The position numbers and the translations under genes were made by a program. The notes below the pieces were generated by a model. That model ran no database searches. It was given only the letters and a program-made list of their open reading frames with translations, and was not told the DNA's origin. 37,896 bases of DNA, taken from assembly GCA_913042895.1 (NCBI GenBank), contig CAJWMQ010000010.1, positions 1 to 37,896 of the forward strand. The letters run 5' to 3'. The DNA is from an uncultured Verrucomicrobiales bacterium. GTDB lineage: Bacteria; Verrucomicrobiota; Verrucomicrobiia; Limisphaerales; UBA1100. This document shows, one piece after another, positions 14,458-23,109 of this stretch; positions within the stretch are counted from its first letter, which is position 1, and each line of letters begins with the position of its first letter.

Positions 14458-16631
14458 TCGAATCCGGGTTTGCGCGGGAACGCCTTGAGCGAATAATTGA
14501 AGGAAAGGGCCATCTCGTTGTCGCGTCGGCCGGTGTCTTTCCGGAAAGAGAGGTCTAGGAAAAAAGTCCAGCTGCGCATGTCCCGGTGAAGGGTGTAATC
14601 GTGTTGCGTCAATTCACCGGCTTTGGCATCAAAATATTGGCGGGTGCTGAAAGACCAGTTTTCGTTCAAGCGTAGTCCGGCTCCGCTGTAGTAGACATCA
14701 GTGCGGTCGGCCGTGCTGGTGCTTGGATGGGCGAGGTAATAATACTGTCCGGCGGTCAGGCTCCAGCGATGGTTTTGGGGGTGGAGGTTGATGCCTTGGT
14801 TGAAGGCGCGCCATAGGGAGTTGTCGACGTCATATCGCAGGTTGGAGTACAGGCTAATCCAATCGCGCGGCTGGATTTGGGCGTCGGAGAAGAGATCAGC
14901 GAAAGTGGCTTGGTTGATGTTTGGATCAATACGCCAATCGGTGTAGACATCCCAGTCCACCACATCGACCACGGCCTCATCGCGCTTGGTTTGAAGACGG
15001 TTGCGGAGGCTGAGGCGGACGACGTTTTGGCTGTCGATATTATCGATGGCGTTATACTCGGGCAGTTCCAGTGGTAATAGGCGTGGACTGGTGATTTCGT
15101 AATCAAACTTATCCAGTTCATCAGGCACGCGATTTGGGCGGGGGATGAAGGCAAAGTTGATGGAGGGCTGAATGATGTGTCGTGCGCCGGTATCAATGCC
15201 CAGCAGGCGGCTGTTCAACTCCGGCATCATTTTTGAGAGCTTGGTGGAAACCTCCACGCCCGTGTGTACCACGTAGCGTTCACTGCTCGGCTTGGTGCTG
15301 CCCAAGCCGTTGCTTTCTCCGTAATGTGTGAAACGTGCGCCCACGCGCGGGGTGACATTCAACCAGCCGCCGATGGTCTTGGGTATGTAAATCTGATGCA
15401 GAGTGTCGGCCCGAAGCAAACCGTAGTCCTCACTGGAGCTGGCGTAGTCGTAGCGGCGCTGGAAGTAGCCCACGGTTGATTCGGTGTCATAATAAAGCGG
15501 GGTGTTTCCGAGCTGGTGTCGGGTGCCGGTGAATTGAATGTCCGGGCTGCGCTGAATCCCCTCATAGAAGGCGTTGACACGGGGCTGCATCACCACGCTG
15601 AGATTATAGTTGTCCCAGTGATTGGCTACTTCCAGAAAGCTGTTTGGCTGGACGTTTTGTCGGTAGCGATCCTCAAAGAAATCGCGGCGCATGTATTCGT
15701 CGGATTCGTATTCTAGTACGCCGATGGCACTGAATTCATCCTTCGAGTAACGGTGGTTCCATTGGGCTAGGTTGCGTTCGCGGGAAATGGCTAAGCCACG
15801 GGAATCTGTTAGCGGTTCATCATCTGAAGCATGATACAGGTTTAGATTACCTTCGCCCCATTCGGGGGTTTTATATTCCAGCGTGGGGCCAAGGCCAAAG
15901 CCACGATCGGCGCGATAGTCCAGGTTGAACTCACCTCCCAAGTATTCATTGGAAGGCCACCTGACGGCACTCAGCAGGAACGCACCCCATTCACTCTTGA
16001 AGCCGGGTTCCAAGTGGATGTTCCACGGGTGGCGTTTGAAGCTGCGGCGGTAGTAAGGTAAGTAGAACACTGGCACCTTACCCACGTGCACCACCGCGCC
16101 ACGGAAGATGGCGTGTTCGCCGGGGACTACCTCTACCTCTTTGGCTTTGATGAAGAAGTCCGGGTTTTTGGTGTCGTCCGTGGTAAGAATGGTGTTTTGC
16201 GCGCGATAGACGCCATTCGTTTGGTCGCCTGTCATCGCTTCGCCTTTCAAAAACACCGCTAATGAACCAGACCGGAAACGGGCGGACTCAATGGTCTTGG
16301 TGCGGAAGTTGTAGGTGAGCTGTTCAGATTTCCAGATCGTGCCATCGCGTCGTAATGTTACCTTGCCGTTGGCTGCGGCCGTGCCAGCCTTTTGATTGAT
16401 GATCGCCGCGTTTGCGGTAAGCTCCGCCTCGTTGGGCGTACCGGCTTTATATGTCACACGTACGCCGTTGGTGGCGGTCATACTGCCGGAGTTCACATCA
16501 TACTGGATTTGGCCTTCCTTGCTCAGGGCTTCCACTTTCCACGGCGATACCACGGGCGCGTCCTGAGCTTGTAAACCTCCTCCGAAGATAACCTCCCCGG
16601 CCAATGCCAAAATAAGCAGTGGCTTCCTCAT
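14454..16631 (-). CDS. lptD: LPS-assembly outer membrane protein LptD
   Basis: A 725-residue outer-membrane protein. A signal peptide (MRKPLLILALAGEVIFGGGLQAQ) precedes an OstA/LptA-like beta-jellyroll region (about residues 30-180, with AELTANAAIINQKAGTAAANG and VYRAQNTILTTDD) that receives LPS from the periplasmic bridge. The rest is a large beta-barrel rich in aromatic strand patterns, starting near VFYLPYYRRSFK, the conserved LptD motif before the barrel. The mature protein has no Cys, so the disulfide maturation known from E. coli LptD cannot occur. A TTG at 16670 is in frame but the ATG at 16631 gives the signal peptide directly. It implies an LPS-bearing outer membrane. Confidence 0.93.
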   Translation of the reverse strand: MRKPLLILALAGEVIFGGGLQAQDAPVVSPWKVEALSKEGQIQYDVNSGSMTATNGVRVTYKAGTPNEAELTANAAIINQKAGTAAANGKVTLRRDGTIWKSEQLTYNFRTKTIESARFRSGSLAVFLKGEAMTGDQTNGVYRAQNTILTTDDTKNPDFFIKAKEVEVVPGEHAIFRGAVVHVGKVPVFYLPYYRRSFKRHPWNIHLEPGFKSEWGAFLLSAVRWPSNEYLGGEFNLDYRADRGFGLGPTLEYKTPEWGEGNLNLYHASDDEPLTDSRGLAISRERNLAQWNHRYSKDEFSAIGVLEYESDEYMRRDFFEDRYRQNVQPNSFLEVANHWDNYNLSVVMQPRVNAFYEGIQRSPDIQFTGTRHQLGNTPLYYDTESTVGYFQRRYDYASSSEDYGLLRADTLHQIYIPKTIGGWLNVTPRVGARFTHYGESNGLGSTKPSSERYVVHTGVEVSTKLSKMMPELNSRLLGIDTGARHIIQPSINFAFIPRPNRVPDELDKFDYEITSPRLLPLELPEYNAIDNIDSQNVVRLSLRNRLQTKRDEAVVDVVDWDVYTDWRIDPNINQATFADLFSDAQIQPRDWISLYSNLRYDVDNSLWRAFNQGINLHPQNHRWSLTAGQYYYLAHPSTSTADRTDVYYSGAGLRLNENWSFSTRQYFDAKAGELTQHDYTLHRDMRSWTFFLDLSFRKDTGRRDNEMALSFNYSLKAFPRKPGFD

Positions 16632-16840
16632 CAGCGGGGAAACTAGACCAGACTGTGTCGAATCTTCCAAACTGGACTTATCCCCATTTCCGATGGGATT
16701 GACGGGGTTTGAGACTTGGTGGACCCTCAGCGCATGAAGTTTTCGGCCGCAAAGGCGCTAGTTCAAAACGGCAACTAGTTTGATGGCTCAGGTTGCGTAC
16801 GGATTCACCATCCCAGCTATGGGTAAATCAATTTTTTAAC

Positions 16841-18949
16841 ATGAAAATCACAGCAATTATGATCGTCTTTAATCTGCTCATGCTTGATCCTGTTCGAGCG
16901 GCAGAAGCCAAACCCGCGATTGATAATTCCGTGCGCGGGACTGGGCCGGCCAACGATCCAACGCGGCAGACCGATGCGGATTGGATGGATGATCGCTATG
17001 CCAAAACCAAGTTTGGCCCGTTTGTTTCCGGGCATATCGCAACACCGAAAGGGAGCACGCACAAAGGCATCGCCGTGCGGGTGGGGTCGAAGGGCGAGGG
17101 CACAATGGTCTTCGATACCGATCTCTGCGTGTGGCGTGCCGGTTGGACGGGCGGTTTCCTGAAGCCCCATCCGCGTCGGTATGGTTTGATCAATCCGCTG
17201 ACGCCGGAAGGAACGATGGTTTTTTCCAGTCCGGCCAGTCCGGGTGTGGCGAATGAGGCCGGCTCCTTTGCTGATCCTCGTAATCCCAAGAACGGCCCGT
17301 TGCCTCGGGGGCATGTGCGTTACAAGGGCATCTATCTGGCCGTCGACCGTGCGGTGTTGCGTTATGACGTGGGTAAGACGGAGATTTACGATACCCCATG
17401 GATTCGTGCCGGGGCGGATGGGTCCTTGCAGTTTGAGCGTGTGGTGATGGTGAAGTCGGCGAATGGGAAAAGGTTCACCATGAAACTCACGGATGTGACG
17501 GCGAAGATCAACCTGAAGGAATTGCAGGTGGCCGGCGGAGGTGAGATACAGGGCATTACTCTGGAGCCGGGAGTGCTTCGCTGGGGCGCGCCGATTGTTA
17601 CTCAAGGTGTGGTGGATCGGCGCAAAACGCCGTTTGCCATCGATACCATCACGGTACCCTACAAAAATCCGCATCAAGCGTTGATGTTTACAGCCGGACA
17701 TGATTTCACGGCCAACGGCGATTGCTATGTGGCGATGGTACACGGGGATGTTTGGAAGGTGACGGGCATTGATGCGGAATTGAAGGCGGTGAAGTGGCAA
17801 CGGTTTGCCACGGGATTGTATCAGCCGTTGGGGCTGCGGGTGGTGAAGAATCAGGTGTACGTATTGGGCCGCGACCAAATTACGCGACTGCATGATCGTA
17901 ATCAGGACGGCGAAGCGGATTTTTATGAAACGTTTAACAACGACATCATGATCGGTGGCGGGGGGCATTCGTACGCCACCTGTTTGGAATCCGATCCGGT
18001 AGGGAATTTGTATTTCATTCGCTGCGCCGAAGGCACGCCGCATGGCGGAGTGCTGTTAAAGGTGTCGGCTGATGGCAGTCGGCTCTCGGTGGTGGCTACT
18101 GGTTTTCGTAATCCGAATGGGCTTGGCGTGAGCCCCAGCGGAGTCATCACCGCCGCGGATCAACAGGGCACGTGGGTGCCGGAGACGCGATTGGATGTGA
18201 TTAAGCCCGGCGGATTTTACGGCTACATGCCGATGCATAAACGGGCCACGGAACCGACGACTTATGATCCACCCCTCATGTGGATTCCACGAGTGCTGGA
18301 CAATTCGGCCGGCGGTCAGGTGTGGGTGCCTAAGAATCAATGGGGTGCTTTCGGCGGCGGGCTGATCCACTTCTCGTACGGTCGCTGCACGATGATGAAT
18401 GTGATCAGCGATGGCGGAGATAACGGCGGCGCCGTGGCCTTGCCGGGCCGTTTTCTATCAGGCGCCTGTCGCGGGCGGTTTAATTCCCAGGACGGCCATT
18501 TATATGTGTCAGGTCTGCGCGGATGGCAGACGGCCGCCGTGCGTGATGGTTGTCTCCAGCGCGTGCGTTATACCGGTGAACCGTTTCCCCGCCCGGTGGG
18601 GTTTAAGGTGCAATCCACCGGCATTCAGCTGGCTTTCAGTGAACGCCTCGACAAGAAGATTGCCGAGGATGTCGACAGCTACGCGGTCGAACAGTGGAAT
18701 TATAAGTGGTCCGGCACCTACGGGTCCAAAGACTGGTCGGTGAAAGATTCCTCAAAACTCGGGAGAGATGCGGTAGAAATTCTGGAAGCGCGTTTGATGC
18801 CGGACGGGCGTTCGGTGTTCCTGCGGATGAAAGAAGTGAAACCGGTGCACTCGATGGCAATTCGCTACAATCTGGACACGGGCGCTGGAGAGATTTTCAA
18901 GGATACGTTCTATCTGACGATCAATAAAGTGCCGCCGGCCTCGCAATAA
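16841..18949 (+). CDS. Secreted propeller protein of PVC type (sorbosone-dehydrogenase-like)
   Basis: A 702-residue exported protein. The signal peptide is MKITAIMIVFNLLMLDPVRAAEA. The N-terminal third (WMDDRYAKTKFGPFVSGHI and KGIAVRVGSKGEGTMVFDTD) is a domain seen in secreted proteins of Planctomycetes and Verrucomicrobia. A beta-propeller follows (about residues 300-600) with GLYQPLGLRVVKNQVYVLGRDQ, DRNQDGEADFYE, GFRNPNGLGVSPSGVITAADQQG and GGFYGYMP. The end (about 610-700) is a beta-sandwich-like region (FSERLDKKIAEDVDSYAVEQW). No CxxCH heme site is present. Oxidation of sugars or binding of polysaccharide is possible; no function is proven. An in-frame TTG upstream (16793) was rejected in favour of the ATG. 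Confidence 0.82.
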   Translation: MKITAIMIVFNLLMLDPVRAAEAKPAIDNSVRGTGPANDPTRQTDADWMDDRYAKTKFGPFVSGHIATPKGSTHKGIAVRVGSKGEGTMVFDTDLCVWRAGWTGGFLKPHPRRYGLINPLTPEGTMVFSSPASPGVANEAGSFADPRNPKNGPLPRGHVRYKGIYLAVDRAVLRYDVGKTEIYDTPWIRAGADGSLQFERVVMVKSANGKRFTMKLTDVTAKINLKELQVAGGGEIQGITLEPGVLRWGAPIVTQGVVDRRKTPFAIDTITVPYKNPHQALMFTAGHDFTANGDCYVAMVHGDVWKVTGIDAELKAVKWQRFATGLYQPLGLRVVKNQVYVLGRDQITRLHDRNQDGEADFYETFNNDIMIGGGGHSYATCLESDPVGNLYFIRCAEGTPHGGVLLKVSADGSRLSVVATGFRNPNGLGVSPSGVITAADQQGTWVPETRLDVIKPGGFYGYMPMHKRATEPTTYDPPLMWIPRVLDNSAGGQVWVPKNQWGAFGGGLIHFSYGRCTMMNVISDGGDNGGAVALPGRFLSGACRGRFNSQDGHLYVSGLRGWQTAAVRDGCLQRVRYTGEPFPRPVGFKVQSTGIQLAFSERLDKKIAEDVDSYAVEQWNYKWSGTYGSKDWSVKDSSKLGRDAVEILEARLMPDGRSVFLRMKEVKPVHSMAIRYNLDTGAGEIFKDTFYLTINKVPPASQ

Positions 18950-19183
18950 GTCGGCTTTGCCAAATACGCGGAAGGGGTTACAGTGCGGTGTGCGCTTAAT
19001 TTTTCAAACGTTGGTTCTGGCGGAATGTTCGCGGAATGCGCCGGGAGCGGGCCGGTCCCGGTTGGTCTGTGAATCCTGGTCGCGAGCGAAAACAATCCAG
19101 CTTTTGGACTTTGAACAGCTTATTGATTTGCTGATGTGCCGTGCTGATCCCCCGGGCAAGGGTAAAGACAAGGGGGTAAGGCA

Positions 19184-20704
19184 GTGAAAGCGATTTTAGC
19201 ATTGGGTCTGCTGGTTGCCGGCTTGGAGGCGGCGCCGCGTACGGGCGTGTTTACCATGAACGATGGTGGCCGGTTTGAGGCGAAGTTTCTCGGGGTTGAA
19301 AAAGGGAAAGGGATGGCATGGCAGCATCCTGCCTTTGAAGGGGTTCGTTACATTTCTCTGAAGGGATTGCGGCAGTTGCGATTGAGTGCCGCTGATGCGC
19401 CGGGACGCCGGGCGCATTCGGCTCGTGTACGTTTTCGGAATGGCGATGAGTTGGTCATCAATTTGAACGGCCTCAATGCCAATACGATGCAGATGGAAAC
19501 GTGGTTTGCCGGGAAGTTATCGGTCCCTCGCCAGCATTTGACTTGGCTGGTTCCGGGCGGGGAAGGGGAATTGGTGTACCACGGGCCGAGAAGCCTCCGC
19601 GGCTGGGGAGCTGCTTTGATGGGGGTGATTTTGGGTGATGATGGCGAGGATGTGGGAGGCGTGGTGATCACGGAAGTAATGGCGGATAGTCCGGCCTTGC
19701 GAGGCGGTCTCAAGGTTGGCGACTTAATCACGCACATGAACGGCAAAGCGTTTTTGGACCGAACGCAACTGATTCAGGCGGTTAAAAAACATTCTGTGGG
19801 CGATACGCTCGAGGTTCGTGTGCGGCGCGGGGAAAAGCCTGTGGATTTAAAGATCGGATTGGAGGCTCTGCACTGGCGGTTTGAGGAAGGGGCACTGGTA
19901 ACGGATCAAGTTGGTAGCATGATTGGGCGCGTGTTTGAATGGCCACCACTATCAGAGTTACTGTTTGATTTGGACTGGAAAAGCATGCCGGGCATGGATG
20001 TGGTGATTTGTGGGGATCGCGTTCGTGAATACAACGCCGTGAATGGATATAAGCTCCGCTTGTACCAGAATTACGCCCACCTGTATCGTAACACGTCAGC
20101 AGATGGGTTGACCTATAATTCCACGAGTATCGGTACCGTGTCCGTTAAATGGCCCGCAAACAAAAAGGCTGAGATCAAAGTATTAGTCGACCAGAAGAAT
20201 GCGACGATTTCCTTATTGGTAAGCGGCAAACTGTTGAAGACGTGGAAGGATCCTAACGGATTTGCCGGTCGTGGTGGAGCGCTTGGGTTCAACCCACAGT
20301 TGGCTGATCGCATGCGGATTTCCGAGATTCGTTTACGCCAATGGAATGGGCAATTGCCAAATGGGCGGGATCCACAGGCGGCCGGCGGCGCGGAGGATCA
20401 TGTGCACTTTTCCAACGGGAATAATCTCAAAGGTAAGGTTGGAAGCATGACGGAAGGCAAGTTGATGGTGAAAACTTCCTTTGCGGAAGTGCCCGTGCCG
20501 CTGGAGAAAGTGGCTACAGTTGTGTTTGCGGCACCGAAGGCGCAGCCGGATGAAGAAAAGTTGGCGTGGATTACGCTTGGCGGAGAGGGCCGAATCACCG
20601 GCGAGATTTTGGAGTGGAACGCGAAAGGCGTGCTCGTTCGCACTTCCTTATTCGGTGAAGTCACGTTGAACCCCTCGGTGGTTAGTTCGGTTCAGTTTCG
20701 CTGA
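19184..20704 (+). CDS. Secreted PDZ-domain protein with repeated small beta modules
   Basis: A 506-residue protein with a GTG start and a signal peptide (MKAILALGLLVAGLEAA). Residues about 20-120 and 420-505 hold four similar modules of about 45 residues, each a strand-rich pattern with a G-x-x-x-G core ending in a hydrophobic 'V/I-x-F' strand (VFTMNDGGRFEAKFLG, VRFRNGDELVINLNG, VHFSNGNNLKGKVGSM, ITLGGEGRITGEILEW). A PDZ domain lies at about 150-225 (GVVITEVMADSPALRGGLKVGDLI). Residues about 250-395 resemble a concanavalin-type beta-sandwich. There is no protease domain. A periplasmic scaffold role is an inference. It overlaps the convergent glycerate kinase by 23 bases. Confidence 0.75.
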   Translation: MKAILALGLLVAGLEAAPRTGVFTMNDGGRFEAKFLGVEKGKGMAWQHPAFEGVRYISLKGLRQLRLSAADAPGRRAHSARVRFRNGDELVINLNGLNANTMQMETWFAGKLSVPRQHLTWLVPGGEGELVYHGPRSLRGWGAALMGVILGDDGEDVGGVVITEVMADSPALRGGLKVGDLITHMNGKAFLDRTQLIQAVKKHSVGDTLEVRVRRGEKPVDLKIGLEALHWRFEEGALVTDQVGSMIGRVFEWPPLSELLFDLDWKSMPGMDVVICGDRVREYNAVNGYKLRLYQNYAHLYRNTSADGLTYNSTSIGTVSVKWPANKKAEIKVLVDQKNATISLLVSGKLLKTWKDPNGFAGRGGALGFNPQLADRMRISEIRLRQWNGQLPNGRDPQAAGGAEDHVHFSNGNNLKGKVGSMTEGKLMVKTSFAEVPVPLEKVATVVFAAPKAQPDEEKLAWITLGGEGRITGEILEWNAKGVLVRTSLFGEVTLNPSVVSSVQFR

Positions 20705-21803
20705 AGTTTTTGGCCGTGCGTTGTGCCAGCACCTGCAGCCAACGGGCGGGCTGGGTCAGGGATTCAGCACTGGAGGTAACCTCAGCCAAGCTTCGGCACT
20801 GTTCAAAATCACTTTCGAGAGCGGCTACATCATCAACAGTTCCAGCGAAAGCCAGACAACGGCAATCATATTGGCGAGCCAGTTGAGCCAGTTCGCCCAC
20901 GCCTTTGCCCATGACTGTTTGGCGATCCATGCCGCCTTCACCGGTGATTACGATATCGGCTTCGGTCAATTTCTCTGCTAATCGGACCGTACGAGCGAAT
21001 AGCGCGAAGCCGGATTGTAGATCGGCCTGGAGGAAACAATAAAGGCCGAAACCTAAGCCTCCGGCGGCGCCGGCTCCGGGGAGTTGGTCTGCGGCTTCAC
21101 CCATCTGATTTTCCCAGGTTTGAGCGAGGGTTTTCAAGGCGTCCTCGGCCGGCGATATATCGGTTTCGTTGAAACCCTTTTGCGGCCCATAGACTCGAGT
21201 GCAGCCCTCTCCCCCCAGCAATGGGTTTTGGACATCCACTGCAACAGTGACCGGGGGTAGCAAAAAATTCAGGGGTTCTTTAATGGAACGAAGTTGGCAC
21301 AGCGCGGCCCATTGGGTGATGGGCTTGTTCGCCGAATCCAGGAATTCCCAACCTAAGGCGCGAGTCATGCCGAAGCCGCCATCATTGGTGGCGCTACCGC
21401 CAATGCCAATGACGAGACGTTTCGCGCCGTTGGCTGTTGCATGAAGAATAATTTGTCCCAAGCCGGTGGAGTCGTTTTCAAACGGCGCTCGCTGGGAGGG
21501 TTCCAGCATGGCGAGTCCAATAACACTGGCGCTCTCGATTATCGCCGTATGATCTGGCGTCAGCCAGTAAGCAGCGGTGACCGGTTGACCAGCGGCGTTT
21601 GTGGCATCGCATGAGATGATTTCTCCGTGTAATGTCTCGGCCATTAGGGTGCCGAATCCGTCGCCGCCGTCGCTGATGGGTTGGAGAATAAGGTCATCAT
21701 GGGGCCGAGCTTGGCGCCAGCCGGTGGCGATCGCCTGGGCGGCTTCCGAGGCGGATAGGGAGCCTTTAAACTTATCCGGGGCAATGAGAACACGGCGTGC
21801 CAT
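20682..21803 (-). CDS. glxK: Glycerate kinase
   Basis: A 373-residue kinase of the GarK/GlxK family, which phosphorylates D-glycerate, usually to 2-phosphoglycerate. Signatures are APDKFKGSLSASEAAQAI at the N-terminus, PISDGGDGFGTL, IGIGGSATNDGGFGMTRALG, and VTVAVDVQNPLLGGEGCTRVYGPQKG, and ITGEGGMDRQTVMGKG near the end. The length matches the family. Its promoter region shares 80 bases with the divergent glutaredoxin-like gene. No other photorespiratory or glycolate gene is beside it. Confidence 0.94.
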   Translation of the reverse strand: MARRVLIAPDKFKGSLSASEAAQAIATGWRQARPHDDLILQPISDGGDGFGTLMAETLHGEIISCDATNAAGQPVTAAYWLTPDHTAIIESASVIGLAMLEPSQRAPFENDSTGLGQIILHATANGAKRLVIGIGGSATNDGGFGMTRALGWEFLDSANKPITQWAALCQLRSIKEPLNFLLPPVTVAVDVQNPLLGGEGCTRVYGPQKGFNETDISPAEDALKTLAQTWENQMGEAADQLPGAGAAGGLGFGLYCFLQADLQSGFALFARTVRLAEKLTEADIVITGEGGMDRQTVMGKGVGELAQLARQYDCRCLAFAGTVDDVAALESDFEQCRSLAEVTSSAESLTQPARWLQVLAQRTAKNFSETEPN

Positions 21804-21809
21804 GCGCGC

Positions 21810-21838
21810 AGTGTGCGCGTATTGTGACCATCAATCCA
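21810..21838 (-). promoter_or_regulatory. glxK: Possible promoter of glycerate kinase
   Basis: On the minus strand TGGATT (21838-21833), 17 bases, CACACT (21815-21810) and six bases precede the ATG at 21803. The -35 box is weak; the six-base spacing matches the pattern of the window. Confidence 0.3.
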
Positions 21839-21847
21839 GCGCGAGGT

Positions 21848-21875
21848 TTGCATTTTTGGAATCTTACGCTATAAT
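21848..21875 (+). promoter_or_regulatory. Predicted promoter of the glutaredoxin-like gene
   Basis: TTGCAT (21848-21853), 16 bases and a perfect TATAAT (21870-21875) end eight bases before the ATG at 21884. This is the strongest -10 box of the series. Confidence 0.5.
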
Positions 21876-21883
21876 TGGCCCCT

Positions 21884-22222
21884 ATGGAACAACCGAAGAT
21901 CACTTGCTATTTGAAGCCCACCTGTGGTTGGAGCGAAGGCGTGCGCGCTGTCTTGCGTAAGCATGGACTCGAGTGGGAGGAGAAGGACACGATCAACAAT
22001 CCGGAACACCGCGCCGAGATGATCGAGCGCACAGGGCAGATGTTGCAACCGTGCGTGGAGATTAATGGCAACATGCTGGCGGACGTGAGTGGCGACGAGG
22101 TTGAGGCGTGGATGCTGGCGAACAATGTGGTGTCGGCGAATGATGCGGAGGCCGATGCGCCGACTGATCAGCCTTGCGCCCACGAGATGCCGCAGGAGCA
22201 GTCCATGAAGTTTAAGAACTAA
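21884..22222 (+). CDS. Glutaredoxin-like protein (CGWS active site)
   Basis: A 112-residue thioredoxin-fold protein. The active-site region is KPTCGWSEG with Cys14 (the second Cys of the usual CPYC pair is Ser17, so it is of the monothiol type). A conserved region LQPCVEINGNMLADVSGDEVEAWM occupies the place of the cis-Pro loop and the glutathione-contact GG/SD element. The last 30 residues (from about 80) are a polar tail containing PCAHEM, not part of the fold. An in-frame TTG at 21875 was rejected because it falls inside the predicted -10 box. A role in redox or Fe-S handling is inferred. A strong terminator follows. Confidence 0.8.
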   Translation: MEQPKITCYLKPTCGWSEGVRAVLRKHGLEWEEKDTINNPEHRAEMIERTGQMLQPCVEINGNMLADVSGDEVEAWMLANNVVSANDAEADAPTDQPCAHEMPQEQSMKFKN

Positions 22223-22242
22223 GCTGCCGGCAAGCGATTCGA

Positions 22243-22270
22243 GGGGCCGGTTTGCCGGCCCCTTTTATTT
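22243..22270 (+). terminator. Strong intrinsic terminator after the glutaredoxin-like gene
   Basis: GGGGCCGG (22243-22250), a 4-base loop TTTG and CCGGCCCC (22255-22262) form a perfect 8-bp GC stem followed by TTTTATTT. It ends only three bases before the panC ATG at 22274, so panC has almost no leader of its own outside it. Confidence 0.85.
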
Positions 22271-22273
22271 GTA

Positions 22274-23107
22274 ATGAAAAACCTCACTAGCCCTCAAACC
22301 ATGCAACGGCACTCACGTCGTTGGCAACGGGATGGGCGGCGTGTGGTGTTAGTCCCCACGATGGGAGCGCTGCATGAGGGGCATTTAAGTCTCATCCGTC
22401 GTGCCCGTAAACTGGCCGGCGAAGACGGTGTGACTGTGGTGAGTGTGTATGTGAACCCCACGCAGTTCAACGACCCGAAAGACTTTAAAAAGTATCCACG
22501 CACGTTGGCGGCCGATAAAGAATTATGTCGTGCCGAGGGCGTAGACGCAGTATTTGCGCCGCTGACGTTATACCCGGTTGGGGCGAGTGTGGGGATTGAG
22601 GAGAACGATTTAGCCCTTCAGTTTGAAGGCGAACATCGTCCCGGACATTTTGCGGGAGTGATGACGGTTGTGGCGAAGTTATTTCATCTCGTGCAGCCAA
22701 CCGAAGCGGTCTTTGGCGAAAAGGATTTTCAACAGGTGGCCGTGATCCGTCGCATGATACGGGATTTGGATTTCCCGGTGCGCCTAATCCTAGTGCCGAC
22801 GGCGCGCGAAGTGGATGGGTTGGCTATGAGTTCCCGCAATGTGCGCTTGAAGGGGCGCTTGCGTGAACAGGCGTCCGTTCTGCCGGCGGCCATTCGGTTG
22901 GCGAAAGAATCGGTGAGTGATTCTGTTGAGGGATTGAAGCGTCGATTGAAGCGATTGATGGAGGCGCAGCCGGATGTGTCGGTTGACTATGTTGAGGTGG
23001 TTGACGCAGACTCTTTGCGGCCCGTTCGAAAAGCCGTGCGCGGCACGCGTTTGTTGCTGGCAGCGCGGGTGGGCCCGGTGCGGTTGATTGATAACTCCGC
23101 CCTGTGA
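22274..23107 (+). CDS. panC: Pantothenate synthetase
   Basis: A 277-residue ATP-dependent ligase joining pantoate and beta-alanine to pantothenate. Motifs are VPTMGALHEGHLSLIRRAR (HIGH-like), VSVYVNPTQFNDPKDFKKYPRT, HRPGHFAGVMTVVAKLFHL, FGEKDFQQVAVIRRM and the KMSKS-like AMSSRN. The enzyme is full length. The start ATG lies immediately behind the terminator hairpin, so transcription needs readthrough or a promoter buried in the hairpin. The stop overlaps the possible GTG start of nadB. Precursor enzymes PanB and PanD are not in the window. Confidence 0.96.
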   Translation: MKNLTSPQTMQRHSRRWQRDGRRVVLVPTMGALHEGHLSLIRRARKLAGEDGVTVVSVYVNPTQFNDPKDFKKYPRTLAADKELCRAEGVDAVFAPLTLYPVGASVGIEENDLALQFEGEHRPGHFAGVMTVVAKLFHLVQPTEAVFGEKDFQQVAVIRRMIRDLDFPVRLILVPTAREVDGLAMSSRNVRLKGRLREQASVLPAAIRLAKESVSDSVEGLKRRLKRLMEAQPDVSVDYVEVVDADSLRPVRKAVRGTRLLLAARVGPVRLIDNSAL

Positions 23108-23109
23108 GC

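Noticed and set aside
16817-18043. Minus-strand open frame of 408 codons
   Set aside because: It is antisense to the secreted propeller protein; the translation is His/Arg-rich with no domain.
16841-18949. Cytochrome c domain in the secreted propeller protein
   Set aside because: No CxxCH motif is present anywhere in the translation.
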